Source: Marispirochaeta sp964554875 (GTDB lineage Bacteria > Spirochaetota > Spirochaetia > JC444 > Marispirochaetaceae). Taken from it: DNA of 64,000 bases. Positions 9,063-17,937 of this stretch are shown in pieces (within the stretch, counting starts at the first letter, position 1; each line of letters starts with the position of its first letter). The translations under genes were made by a program, and so were the position numbers. The stretch is taken from contig CAZKQJ010000025.1 in NCBI GenBank assembly GCA_964554875.1, positions 4,440 through 68,439 of the forward strand, in the 5' to 3' direction. Below the pieces are notes generated by a model. It searched no databases, had not been told where the DNA came from, and saw nothing but the letters and a program-made list of their open reading frames with translations.

Positions 9063-9091
9063 TCGACATGGACGCTGAATCCCGCTACTAT
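9063..9091 (+). promoter_or_regulatory. Probable promoter of the small gene at 9199
   Basis: TCGACA and TACTAT are separated by 17 bases on the + strand. The leader would be about 100 bases. It contains an AAAGAG/CTCTTT inverted repeat around 9135-9162 of unknown role. Confidence 0.45.
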
Positions 9092-9198
9092 TATTTTATA
9101 TTCAGGATGCTGCCAAAGACTCAACCTGGAACAAAAAGAGTGGTTTTTGGCTCTTTCCTGATATAAATTTCCTGGTAGAAAGTTTGCAAGGAGGCTTT

Positions 9199-9411
9199 AT
9201 GACTACTGTTGTGTGCGACGTAACAAAGAAAGCGATTCCCAATGCCCAGCGGGATGTTAACTATGTAACCATGCTGGACAAGACCCTTTCCATGCCGGCG
9301 GTGGAAGAGTTCGAGAAGAAGGTCCGGGAAAAGATGAGGAGCCATAAACAGTACTCTTTTACTGCATACAAAAAGGTGTACCGGGACGTCTTGAACCAGA
9401 TGTGCAAATAG
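9199..9411 (+). CDS. Small conserved-looking protein of unknown function
   Basis: A 70-residue protein beginning MTTVVCDVTKKAIP. The start is set by a strong AAGGAGG site seven bases before ATG at 9199. It is charged, without signal peptide or membrane segment, and ends QMCK. The short N-terminal CDVT segment recalls small zinc-binding or knuckle-type starts, but only one cysteine is there, so this is not argued further. It stands alone between divergent pncA and convergent serS, with its own likely promoter. Function not recognised. Confidence 0.7.
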   Translation: MTTVVCDVTKKAIPNAQRDVNYVTMLDKTLSMPAVEEFEKKVREKMRSHKQYSFTAYKKVYRDVLNQMCK

Positions 9412-9438
9412 TCCCGGTCGGCAGTAATTCAGGCCGAT

Positions 9439-10713
9439 TTATTTCGGCCTGATGCTTTCAAACCCCGTATAGGGTATCAGCGCCGAGGGTATGCGTACAG
9501 ATCCGTCGGCCTGCTGGAAATTTTCCAGAATAGCAATAATCGCCCGGGATACGGCAATGGCTGTTCCGTTCAGCATGTGAACGTAGGCATTTTTTCCGTC
9601 CTCTCTGTAGCGTACTCCCAGCCTTCTGGATTGGTAATCTGTGCAATTTGATGTACTGGTAATCTCGCCCCAGTCTCCTGCATCTCCGCGGCCTGGCATC
9701 CAGGCTTCAAGGTCATATTTTCGATATGCAGGACTCCCTAAATCGCCGGTGCATGTGTCCACCACCCGGAAAGGTACCTCAAGACCTTTGAATATCTCCT
9801 CCTCGATTGCGAGCAGTTCCTGGTGAATCTCCTCCGACTGATCGGGTTTGCAGTAAACGAACATCTCAACTTTGGAAAACTGGTGGACCCTGTAGAGGCC
9901 CTTGGAAAACTGACCCGCCGCACCTGCCTCTCTGCGGAAGCAGTGGCTGAAGCCGGCCATCCTGAGGGGAAGCTTATCGCCCTCCAGAATCGAGTCGGAA
10001 TGGTAGCCCCCCAGGGTAATCTCTGCGGTTCCAACCAGACAGGTTCCGGTCCCCTCGAGGGAATAGATATTGCTTTCCGATCCCCTGGGATTGAATCCTA
10101 TTCCTTCCAGGATTTCTTCCTTCGCAATGTCGGGGGTTATTGTGGGGGTAAAGCCCTTTTTATGGAGGATGTCCATGGCATAGCGGATCAGGGCCAGTTC
10201 GAGGAATACCGCCTCGTTCTTCAGGTAGTAAAACTTGGTCCCGGATACCTTTGCTGCAGTGTCAAAATCTACCAGATCGAGCTCCTGGGCCAGTTGAACG
10301 TGGTCTTTTGCGGGAAAGTCAAAACTGCTGGGTTCTCCGAACCTGCGGATTTCCAGATTGTCCTTGTCTTCCTTTCCCACCGGAGCATCGGGATGGGCCA
10401 TATTGGGGATTTTCTCGGAGGCTTCCTTGAGCTCTGCTGCGACAGTTTTGAGTCTCTCCTCTATCCCCGCAATATCCTCCTTGAGGCGTTTTCCCTCTTC
10501 CACAAGGGGGGCACGTTCTTCCGGGGGGAGTTTCCCCTTCATTTTTGCGGCATTTTCATTCCGCTGCCGTCGGAGATCGTCAACCTCGTTCAGAAGACGG
10601 TTCCGTTCCTCGTAGAGGGCAATAACCTTGTCGAGGTCGGCGTTCATAAAGCGGCTGGCAATATTCTGTCTAACCGCATCGGCGTTATCCCGGATAAATT
10701 TAAGATCGAGCAT
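9439..10713 (-). CDS. serS: Seryl-tRNA synthetase
   Basis: Charges tRNA-Ser with serine. The 424-residue protein has the N-terminal coiled-coil arm (about residues 30-105) that holds the long variable arm of tRNA-Ser. The class II core follows, with motif 2 (FSHCFRREAG) and motif 3 near the end (NGTAIAVSRAIIAILEN). AAGGA lies eight bases before ATG. It follows proC by 28 bases on the same strand. A CAGGCCGA/TCGGCCTG hairpin (9430-9451) spans its stop codon but has no T run. Confidence 0.96.
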   Translation of the reverse strand: MLDLKFIRDNADAVRQNIASRFMNADLDKVIALYEERNRLLNEVDDLRRQRNENAAKMKGKLPPEERAPLVEEGKRLKEDIAGIEERLKTVAAELKEASEKIPNMAHPDAPVGKEDKDNLEIRRFGEPSSFDFPAKDHVQLAQELDLVDFDTAAKVSGTKFYYLKNEAVFLELALIRYAMDILHKKGFTPTITPDIAKEEILEGIGFNPRGSESNIYSLEGTGTCLVGTAEITLGGYHSDSILEGDKLPLRMAGFSHCFRREAGAAGQFSKGLYRVHQFSKVEMFVYCKPDQSEEIHQELLAIEEEIFKGLEVPFRVVDTCTGDLGSPAYRKYDLEAWMPGRGDAGDWGEITSTSNCTDYQSRRLGVRYREDGKNAYVHMLNGTAIAVSRAIIAILENFQQADGSVRIPSALIPYTGFESIRPK

Positions 10714-10741
10714 GTGTGTGTCCTTCGCTGATTATGTTCTA

Positions 10742-11533
10742 TTATTCAAGTTCTCTGGCCCGCGACGCGGCCCTTCCAACGGCATCCATCACCGAGGCGG
10801 TAAAGCCGCCTTCTTCGAGAGCTGCGACTCCCTGTATGGTGGTTCCCCCGGGGCTGATAACCTTGCTTAACAGGCTGACCGGATGTTCGTCGCCCTCACG
10901 GACAAGGCCGACAGCACCTTCCAGAGTGCCAAGGGCAATTTCCAGGGATGTGGAGTAGGGAATACCTTCGCTGGTTCCTCCCAGTGCGAGGGCGTGGAGA
11001 AAAGCAAAGACATAGGCGATCCCCGATCCGCAGAGGCCGGTAAAGGCAGCCATGGAGGATTCAGGTAGTTCCACCGTATTTCCAGCGCAACCGGCAAGGT
11101 AGAGTGCCTCGCCGCGAAATTCCTGACTAACCTTGTCCCCGCAGCTCAAGGCCGTAAGAGCTTTGCCGACCTTGGCGGCGATGTTCGGCATGAAGCGAAT
11201 TACCTGGTCTGTGGAAAGAAGTTCGGTAAAAAATGATATCGGAGTTCCTGCGGCAATGGATATGATCTTTTTGTTCCTGGTATAGGGAGCATAGTTCTCG
11301 AGGACCTTTCGCAGCAGCTGGGGTTTCAAGGCTATCAGAATGATTTCCGAGGCCTCACAGAACTCCTTTTCCGGGAGGTTTACCCTGGCTTTGCATTCCC
11401 CGACAGCAGATTCCGCCTTGACCGGATCGGGCTCCTGTATAAAAACAGTGGTTTCAGGGCTCTTTGTATGCAAACCGCTTGCCAGGGCTGAGCCCATGTT
11501 CCCGTAACCAATAAATCCAATCGATTTGATCAC
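10742..11533 (-). CDS. proC: Pyrroline-5-carboxylate reductase
   Basis: Reduces pyrroline-5-carboxylate to proline with NAD(P)H, the last step of proline synthesis. The N-terminal IGFIGYGNMGSALASG is the Rossmann dinucleotide-binding loop, and the C-terminal PGGTTIQGV segment is the family signature. The GTG at 11533, with GGAGG five bases upstream, gives 263 residues, close to the usual length. An ATG further upstream lacks a ribosome binding site. Confidence 0.93.
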   Translation of the reverse strand: MIKSIGFIGYGNMGSALASGLHTKSPETTVFIQEPDPVKAESAVGECKARVNLPEKEFCEASEIILIALKPQLLRKVLENYAPYTRNKKIISIAAGTPISFFTELLSTDQVIRFMPNIAAKVGKALTALSCGDKVSQEFRGEALYLAGCAGNTVELPESSMAAFTGLCGSGIAYVFAFLHALALGGTSEGIPYSTSLEIALGTLEGAVGLVREGDEHPVSLLSKVISPGGTTIQGVAALEEGGFTASVMDAVGRAASRARELE

Positions 11534-11608
11534 CAGCGCCTCCGAAAGATACCGTACCACGGACGGGAAAAATGTGTCTACTGAATAAGCGTGAGTCTTT
11601 TTGCCGCC

Positions 11609-12100
11609 TTAACTCCAGCTGAAACTCCGTGGAGTTCCTTCCAGCATGAGTCCCGGGAAATTGTTCTGACGCATGACTTCGAAGGCCGCAACGGCAACGG
11701 TATTGGCCAGATTCATCGACCTGGCTTCTTGCTTCATGGGTATTCTCACACAGCGTTCAGGGTATGCCCGCAGCAGTTCCTCCGGCAGCCCGGCGCTCTC
11801 CTTTCCGAATACCAGGGCACAGTCGGCGGAATAGCTGACCTCGGTGTACACCTTTGCTCCCTTGGTACTGAAAAAAAAGAGAAGCGTTTCAGGGTTCATT
11901 TTCAGGAAAGAGGAAAAACTTGGGTAGGTTACGTAATCAATCAGATGCCAGTAATCAAGGCCGGCACGCTTGACCATCTTTTCTTCCAGGGAAAAACCTA
12001 GGGGTTCTATAAGGTTGAGCTGTGCTCCCAGTACGGCACAGGTGCGGCCGATGTTCCCGGTATTCTGGGGTATTTCAGGTTCCACAAGTACAATCTTCAC
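11609..12100 (-). CDS. trmL: tRNA (cytidine/uridine-34-2'-O)-methyltransferase TrmL
   Basis: SPOUT-class enzyme that methylates the wobble ribose in tRNA-Leu isoacceptors. The 163 residues start MKIVLVEPEIPQNTGNIGRTC, a hallmark of TrmL. Downstream are FGKESAGLPEELL and the C-terminal knot segment with IPM and RSMNLANTVAV. It sits between an exported protein gene and proC on the - strand. Confidence 0.93.
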   Translation of the reverse strand: MKIVLVEPEIPQNTGNIGRTCAVLGAQLNLIEPLGFSLEEKMVKRAGLDYWHLIDYVTYPSFSSFLKMNPETLLFFFSTKGAKVYTEVSYSADCALVFGKESAGLPEELLRAYPERCVRIPMKQEARSMNLANTVAVAAFEVMRQNNFPGLMLEGTPRSFSWS

Positions 12101-12131
12101 AGGGCTACCTCAGGGCATAGGTGATCAGTTT

Positions 12132-13286
12132 TCAGTATTTTGAGATCGACCAGAGATCCCGGGGAGGCAGATAAACTGATCGCTCCCTCATGGACTCTTC
12201 GGGATTGATGGGATAATAATAGGCGGAGTCCCGTACAATCTGGCCGGGGATCTCGTCCCAGTTTTCAAAGGATACCTCTTCGAAACCGGCATAGTACACA
12301 TAACCCCAGGGGGCGAAATCCTCTTTCCGATATACTGTAATAAAATTGCAGGACAGCTCTCCTTCGTAATCCTCTTCAGCCCGTATGGCGAGAACCTTGA
12401 CTTCACAGCCTACACGACGCAGAAGATCATAATAACACAGGGCGAACTCCAGGCAGTCGCCTTCGCCCTCTTCTATAAGCTCTTCCGGCAACAGAAACAC
12501 TTCGTCCCTTTCGAATTGAACAAGGCCGTTGACCATACTGTGAAGGTTTCTGGAAAGATTACTATCGCTCTGCATAAGTCGAAGAACCAGTTCCTGCATC
12601 TGTCGTTTATTAACCTCATAGTCCCGGTAGTTATATGTTTCATGGGCAAGCTGGTTTTGGGCTTCCGTCAGGGCATAGCCAAGGCCGTCCAGAAGTCCCA
12701 GACCGTCGTGGATTCCCCACAGGGGCTGATTCCTGGAGGATACAAGAGCGGCGGCGAGGAGCGCCTCGGTAAAATCGACCATTCCCCGGGGATTCAGGAT
12801 ATCCATTGCCTGAAGCACGGTCACCGTATAATTGTTGGCATATTCCCCGCTGACTGTCTCTCGCCAGTAGACGTTTGAGTAATAATCGCTAATGACCCCG
12901 GCAAGACTTTCGTCGGGGGGATCAAAGCGGTAGACGTTTTCTATTTTCCAGAGCGGGAAAGCGATCCGGTAGGTCAGGGGACCGAGACGTTCAGCTTTCA
13001 GTCGCGGTGTTTCGCCGCTTCCGCCGTTCTTCGTCAGGGATTGGAGCTGTTCCACCACTTCTGCTTTTACCAGATAGGCAGTAGGCACCGGACTCTCCAG
13101 AGCAAGGGGTTCCCCACGTGCGAAATCAGTCAGATCAACAGACAGGATATTGCTGCGATCGGAGGATCGCCCCAGCTCGCCGGGATCGGCGCGGCGGTAG
13201 ATTCTGACTGATCCTTCCTCCGCACTGAGGGAGGCCCCCATACACAGGGCTGTTATGAGAAACATGGAAGCCAGAGTTTTTGTCAC
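12132..13286 (-). CDS. Exported transglutaminase-like protein of unknown function
   Basis: A 384-residue protein with a signal peptide (TKTLASMFLITALCMGASLS, cut near AEEG). The C-terminal third contains GDCLEFALCYYDLLRR, which resembles the cysteine helix of transglutaminase-like proteases. The expected histidine strand appears as SCNFITVY without a histidine, so activity is doubtful. The GTG start overlaps the stop of the LysE gene (GTGA), with GGAGGG at normal spacing. It is the fourth gene of an envelope operon. Fold assignment is tentative. Confidence 0.7.
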   Translation of the reverse strand: MTKTLASMFLITALCMGASLSAEEGSVRIYRRADPGELGRSSDRSNILSVDLTDFARGEPLALESPVPTAYLVKAEVVEQLQSLTKNGGSGETPRLKAERLGPLTYRIAFPLWKIENVYRFDPPDESLAGVISDYYSNVYWRETVSGEYANNYTVTVLQAMDILNPRGMVDFTEALLAAALVSSRNQPLWGIHDGLGLLDGLGYALTEAQNQLAHETYNYRDYEVNKRQMQELVLRLMQSDSNLSRNLHSMVNGLVQFERDEVFLLPEELIEEGEGDCLEFALCYYDLLRRVGCEVKVLAIRAEEDYEGELSCNFITVYRKEDFAPWGYVYYAGFEEVSFENWDEIPGQIVRDSAYYYPINPEESMRERSVYLPPRDLWSISKY

Positions 13287-13921
13287 GAAAGGCCCTCCAT
13301 AATCGGTAATATACCGCTTATAAGAAAATAGATGCCGAAAGCGGCGATGATTCCGCCGCACAGACCGATCAGACCCCGGTACAGGCGGTCACTCAAAAGA
13401 CGCTTGCCACGCCAGATAGTCAGGGAAACAGCCGTGTACCAGACCAGGTCTCCCAGAATATGACCGGTGAAAAAAACGGCCACCCCCGAAATCCCTGCTT
13501 CCTGGGCCCGTAAAAGAAGTCCGAGACCTATTGTTCCCCACCAGATTGTCCAGTAGGGATTGGAAACCGAAAGCAGTGCGCCGGTTCCAACCAGGGAGCG
13601 GTAATTATGCGCATCGGGGTCCTGTGTAAGGGAGAGTCCGGGCAGGCTTCGAAACATGCAGAATGCCATATAGAGCATGATGCCGGAGCCTGCCAGGGAA
13701 ATAGTAACGAAGGTCCATGTTCCGGTCAAAAAGGGACCGAGGCCCAGAAAAATCAGGATAACAAGGACAAGTTCAAGGATACCGTGGCCGAGGATGAACA
13801 GTGGACCTGCTGAGGGGCCTCGCTGTGCCGCGGCGCCGATGGTGGCGCTTAGAAGAGGTCCCGGCATCATGGCGCCGGAAAAGGCAAGAAAAAAAGACCC
13901 TGCAAAAAGACTCAGGTACAT
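13283..13921 (-). CDS. LysE/RhtB family exporter
   Basis: Inner-membrane exporter, probably of amino acids or a related small molecule. From the ATG at 13921 it has 212 residues and about six hydrophobic segments. The first contains the MMPGP motif seen in the family. The start is two bases after the upstream stop; a longer open frame inside the DUF4105 gene is rejected as shadow. The ribosome binding site is weak, suggesting coupling. Confidence 0.85.
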   Translation of the reverse strand: MYLSLFAGSFFLAFSGAMMPGPLLSATIGAAAQRGPSAGPLFILGHGILELVLVILIFLGLGPFLTGTWTFVTISLAGSGIMLYMAFCMFRSLPGLSLTQDPDAHNYRSLVGTGALLSVSNPYWTIWWGTIGLGLLLRAQEAGISGVAVFFTGHILGDLVWYTAVSLTIWRGKRLLSDRLYRGLIGLCGGIIAAFGIYFLISGILPIMEGLS

Positions 13922-13923
13922 AC

Positions 13924-15174
13924 TTAGCTCACTATACTCAGCCGCCGCCGGGGCTTCAATACCTTCAGAATCCATGGACCGCATATCCCCAGGGCCAGGG
14001 GAAGCAGAAAAGCTATTGCCTGACTTACATCCTGGGAAGGCAGTCCAAATAATCTGCTGAAGCTCATGATCAGCGAGGCATCGATGCATATGAGCCAGGG
14101 GAGAAAGAGAAAGAAATCCCGTATTCGTATCTGATCTGTCTGATCGGGGTTTTCAATCCGGTATGGAACAAAGAGACTGATCCAGTGCAGGGGGTTGAGC
14201 AGAAGAAGATTCCAGTTTCCATGGGTAACCGCGTGATCGGTAAAAAAGGAGAGGAAGAAGAGGACGCTTCCCAGGAGCGCTCCGGATACGAGAATCAGAC
14301 GGAAGAATATTTCCATAACCAATCCGGGCTTTCCCTGCAACTGTCTGCCGGCAATCAGAATCGCGGCGGTAAGTACCCCCGCGATCAGGGGCGCGGGCAG
14401 CGGGTTCCCGGGGACCGCCGGTATGCTCCGCTCATCTTCCGGACGGTAGACTATCCTGTCCGAGACCACGACGGGCTGTTCCGCCCCCCGGCTGTCGAAG
14501 AAGCTGATCTCCTCCAAATACCCGGGAATCTCGGCGGGGAGAAACATGGCCTCCCAGCCGCTGATCTTCTGATCGATATTGCCGCTCATCAGAAACATCA
14601 GGAGCCATTCGACAAGTTTGTTGTGTCCGGTAAAACGGCGAGTCTGCAAACGCAGAGTCATGGCGGCATCTCTGGATGAAACCTTCCGGAGTTCTCCGTC
14701 ACAGGCCTCATCCAGGAGGTCCCGGATACGGGTCGCACAGTTGTCCCGATAGTACTCGTACAGATACTCCCGGTTCTCCGGCAATACCCGCTGTTCGAGT
14801 TCCCGGACAAGTCTGAGCTTGTTTCCCGGCGGAAAGCGGAGAGTCTGTATGCGGATTCGGCGGTCCTCACGTATTGTACGCCGTATGTTCGCCTCTCCGG
14901 AGCTGCGGTGGCTCATGTACCAGAGCCTGCCGAGGATGAAGTTGGATAGGAAGTTTTCCGTTTCAAAGGAAAAAACCCCGAAGTCATAGAGGTAATCCGT
15001 ACCCTGGGAATGGTCCTCCACCAGCAGCGCAATGTGTCCCCACCAGAGGTAGACCTCGCTGCCCGGGCCGGTGGTGACCAGGGATACGGTTAAATCCTCT
15101 TCCGACTCAGCCTGGAGAAAGACACCTGCCCCGAAAAGGACAATCAGGATAGTCAAAGGGGCGATTCTATTCAT
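13924..15174 (-). CDS. DUF4105 (Lnb N-terminal-type) membrane protein
   Basis: A 416-residue protein with a signal peptide or signal anchor (LTILIVLFGAGVFLQAES) and an extracytoplasmic domain typical of DUF4105. Features include VYLWWGHIALLVED near residue 45, and YEYYRDNCATRIRDLLDEA near 145, whose cysteine and neighbours form the family core. Several transmembrane helices follow in the C-terminal half. The role of the family in cell envelope is poorly known. ATG 15174 has GGGAG seven bases upstream and lies eight bases inside the previous gene. Confidence 0.85.
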   Translation of the reverse strand: MNRIAPLTILIVLFGAGVFLQAESEEDLTVSLVTTGPGSEVYLWWGHIALLVEDHSQGTDYLYDFGVFSFETENFLSNFILGRLWYMSHRSSGEANIRRTIREDRRIRIQTLRFPPGNKLRLVRELEQRVLPENREYLYEYYRDNCATRIRDLLDEACDGELRKVSSRDAAMTLRLQTRRFTGHNKLVEWLLMFLMSGNIDQKISGWEAMFLPAEIPGYLEEISFFDSRGAEQPVVVSDRIVYRPEDERSIPAVPGNPLPAPLIAGVLTAAILIAGRQLQGKPGLVMEIFFRLILVSGALLGSVLFFLSFFTDHAVTHGNWNLLLLNPLHWISLFVPYRIENPDQTDQIRIRDFFLFLPWLICIDASLIMSFSRLFGLPSQDVSQAIAFLLPLALGICGPWILKVLKPRRRLSIVS

Positions 15175-16246
15175 GCTTCGGCTCCCGCCCATTCAGAACC
15201 GAGAGGATGTACTCGAAGGTCATACTCTTGAGAGGCTCAATCTCTTTCAGGAGTTCGTGGCGTCCACCGGGAATGTTGAATATTCGTACACCCTCGAGCT
15301 GGTCTGCGTAAAACTTAAGGTTGTAACTGTAGTCCACGACCTTGTCCTGGTCCCCCTGGATGATACTCAGATCCATGGCCGGTAGTCTGGTCTCTTCTAT
15401 TTTGCTGTTCCAGGAAAAAAGGGCCCTGACCCAGCTGGGCTGAATGGCGTCGTGCTGCAGGGGATCGCGATTTTCCTGAAAATCGAGATACTCCAGGTCG
15501 GAGCTTGTTTTCTGATACATTCGCGGCAAGGTCTTGATAAGGGGATTGAAAATGGCAAAACCGAACTGGGAGAGTCCGTACATGGTGGACCGGACCAGGG
15601 GGGCCACAAAGATGTAGTCCCGGATCGACTCTCCACGGTTCAATCTATATTCCAGCAGGGCGGCGCATCCCATGGAGTGACCGACTGCGGCAAAGGGGCG
15701 CGGCGCTGTTGGGGTAATAGCGCGTGACAGTGCGGCGACGGCGGCACCGTAATCAGCAAAATCATCGATGTGGGTGGGTATTCCGCTGGAAAGACCATGA
15801 CCGGGAAGATCGATCCCTGCGACTCCCCATCCGTTCTCAAGAAGCAGGGGAATCAGGTCCTGGAAAAAACCGAAGTGAGAGAGAAACCCGTGGACCAGCA
15901 GCACTGTTCCCTTCGATTCTCCTTCCGGAAGACTCAGGTGGGCTGCGCAGTGGTAATCACCGACATCGATATAGCCGAACCAGTATTTGTCCCGGTTAAA
16001 CGACAGACTGTAGTAATCCAGATATTTTTCAAGAGACGGGGAAATCTCCTGTTGCCTGGAAAAAGCCGGCCTGCTTTTTCGCAGCCCCAGGAACCCTGCC
16101 GTGTCACGGGATTTTTGCTGACCCATCGAAGCGCAGCCTCCAAACAGGATAATGGGATAGAAGGTGAGAATCAGAGCCATCAGGACCGCAGGAAAACCCG
16201 TACTCCTTTTCACAGGGGGTATTGTAGATATGAAGCGGAAGAGCAT
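15167..16246 (-). CDS. Alpha/beta hydrolase lipoprotein (monoacylglycerol lipase-like)
   Basis: A serine hydrolase of about 359 residues. The N-terminus has basic residues, a hydrophobic stretch and a lipobox-like LFGGC, so it is probably a lipoprotein facing the periplasm. The catalytic set can be traced: oxyanion LLVHGFLSH, nucleophile elbow GHSMGCAAL, a late aspartate (IIQGDQDKVVD) and histidine (GGRHELLKEI). It resembles monoacylglycerol lipases and lysophospholipases. The start is uncertain because no strong ribosome binding site is seen; ATG 16246 is preferred. First gene of the - strand string running to serS. Confidence 0.85.
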   Translation of the reverse strand: MLFRFISTIPPVKRSTGFPAVLMALILTFYPIILFGGCASMGQQKSRDTAGFLGLRKSRPAFSRQQEISPSLEKYLDYYSLSFNRDKYWFGYIDVGDYHCAAHLSLPEGESKGTVLLVHGFLSHFGFFQDLIPLLLENGWGVAGIDLPGHGLSSGIPTHIDDFADYGAAVAALSRAITPTAPRPFAAVGHSMGCAALLEYRLNRGESIRDYIFVAPLVRSTMYGLSQFGFAIFNPLIKTLPRMYQKTSSDLEYLDFQENRDPLQHDAIQPSWVRALFSWNSKIEETRLPAMDLSIIQGDQDKVVDYSYNLKFYADQLEGVRIFNIPGGRHELLKEIEPLKSMTFEYILSVLNGREPKHE

Positions 16247-16279
16247 CAAGATCAACAGCTTTACAGATTCCGCTTTTCC

Positions 16280-16308
16280 TTGACAAGCTAATAAAGCGGC
16301 TTTAGCCT
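16280..16308 (+). promoter_or_regulatory. Probable glpK promoter
   Basis: A perfect TTGACA (16280-16285) is 17 bases from TAGCCT. The transcript would start about 22 bases before the glpK ATG. Confidence 0.5.
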
Positions 16309-16337
16309 GAAAACAGATAAAATGGAGGAACCAGCTC

Positions 16338-17837
16338 ATGAGCAGAGACTACATCGGAGCAATAGACCAGGGAACCACCAGCAGCCGCTTTATCCTGTTT
16401 GACAAACACGGCAAGGAGGTCGCCTCCAGCCAGAAGGAGCACAGCCAGATATACCCCCGACCAGGCTGGGTGGAGCATGATCCGGAGGAAATATGGGCCC
16501 GTACCGATGAGGTTATCCGGGATACCCTGGTTAAAAGTCGTATCAGTGGTTCACAAATTGCCGCAGTGGGAATAACCAATCAGCGGGAAACCAGCCTCTT
16601 CTGGGATGCGGAGACCGGTAAACCACTTAACAATGCCATAGTCTGGCAGGACACCCGTACCGCACAGATCGTAGAATCCAAACACGACCAGCATCCTTTT
16701 TTGACGAAGAAAACCGGACTTCCTCCGGCGACCTACTTTTCCGCACCGAAGCTCGTCTGGATGAGGGACAATGTGGCTTCGGTTGCCTCTGCGCTTTCCC
16801 GCGGGACCGCCCGTTTCGGTACCATCGATTCATGGCTGGTATGGAAGCTCACCGGCGGAGAGGCCCATGTTACGGACCTTACCAACGCGAGCCGGACAAT
16901 GCTGATGGACATTCAGAGCTGTACCTGGGACAGGGAACTCCTCTCCCTCTGGGGGCTTCCGGAAGAGATCCTGCCGGAGATCCGATCCTCCATTGCCGCC
17001 GAACCTTACGGTACTACCAAAGCCGACGGACCCTTCGGGGCGGAAATCCCCATCGGGGGTATTCTGGGGGACCAGCAGGCGGCGCTTTTCGGTCAGGCCT
17101 GTTTTGCGAAGGGAAGTTCGAAGAACACCTACGGCACCGGCTGTTTTCTGCTTCTGAATACGGCGGACGAACTGATCCGCTCCAGCCGCGGGCTTCTTTC
17201 CACTGTTGCCTACCGCTGGAAGGATGAACCGGTGCAGTATGCCCTGGAGGGCTCGGTTGCTGTTACCGGATCCCTTGTGCAGTGGCTGCGGGACAACCTG
17301 GGCATTATAAAGAACAGCGCCGAAGTGGAGGATCTTGCCCGCAGTGTTGACGACAGCGGCGGGGTCTACTTTGTACCGGCTTTTTCCGGGCTTTTTGCCC
17401 CTCACTGGCGCTCAGACGCCCGGGGAATTGTCGCAGGTCTTACGGGCTACGCCCGGAGCGGACATCTTGCCCGGGCTGTCCTGGAGGCGACGGCCTTCCA
17501 GACCCGGGAAATGATGGAAGCCATGGAAGGGGATTCGGGAATAAAGATCGGCTCACTTAGGGTGGACGGGGGTATGGTCCGCAACGAGCTTTTGATGCAG
17601 TTCCAGGCTGACATTCTGGGGCGCCCGGTTATTCGGCCGGAGATTACCGAAACCACCGCCCTGGGGGCGGCCTACGCCGCTGGGCTCTCCGTCGCTTTCT
17701 GGAGTTCCCGGGAGGAGATCGGCAGGCACTGGAGAGAGGACAAACGCTGGCTTCCTGCAATGAATACAGCGGAACGGGAGGAGCGCTTCCGTTTCTGGAA
17801 AAAAGCCGTGGAGCGGAGCAAGGGCTGGCTGGATTAA
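16338..17837 (+). CDS. glpK: Glycerol kinase
   Basis: Phosphorylates glycerol with ATP to glycerol-3-phosphate for lipid synthesis or catabolism. The 499 residues match the normal length. The N-terminal AIDQGTTSSRFILFD phosphate loop, NAIVWQDTRT, TGCFLLLNT and the C-terminal DGGMVRNELLMQFQADIL are FGGY-kinase signatures. TGGAGG precedes ATG. No glpF or glpD is nearby. Confidence 0.96.
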   Translation: MSRDYIGAIDQGTTSSRFILFDKHGKEVASSQKEHSQIYPRPGWVEHDPEEIWARTDEVIRDTLVKSRISGSQIAAVGITNQRETSLFWDAETGKPLNNAIVWQDTRTAQIVESKHDQHPFLTKKTGLPPATYFSAPKLVWMRDNVASVASALSRGTARFGTIDSWLVWKLTGGEAHVTDLTNASRTMLMDIQSCTWDRELLSLWGLPEEILPEIRSSIAAEPYGTTKADGPFGAEIPIGGILGDQQAALFGQACFAKGSSKNTYGTGCFLLLNTADELIRSSRGLLSTVAYRWKDEPVQYALEGSVAVTGSLVQWLRDNLGIIKNSAEVEDLARSVDDSGGVYFVPAFSGLFAPHWRSDARGIVAGLTGYARSGHLARAVLEATAFQTREMMEAMEGDSGIKIGSLRVDGGMVRNELLMQFQADILGRPVIRPEITETTALGAAYAAGLSVAFWSSREEIGRHWREDKRWLPAMNTAEREERFRFWKKAVERSKGWLD

Positions 17838-17870
17838 TCCCTCCGCCCACCGTATGTCCGGTATATGCCG

Positions 17871-17899
17871 TTGATCGAAGCGGGTTCCCGTGATAAGCT
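17871..17899 (+). promoter_or_regulatory. Probable promoter of the DUF4015 gene
   Basis: TTGATC and TAAGCT are spaced 17 bases apart in the gap between glpK and the gene at 17938. Confidence 0.45.
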
Positions 17900-17937
17900 T
17901 GCTCCGCCTATGAACATAAGAATCAGAGAGGGCTTGT

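Noticed and set aside
9430..9451. Hairpin over the serS stop codon as a terminator
   Set aside because: An 8-bp stem exists but no T run follows on either strand.
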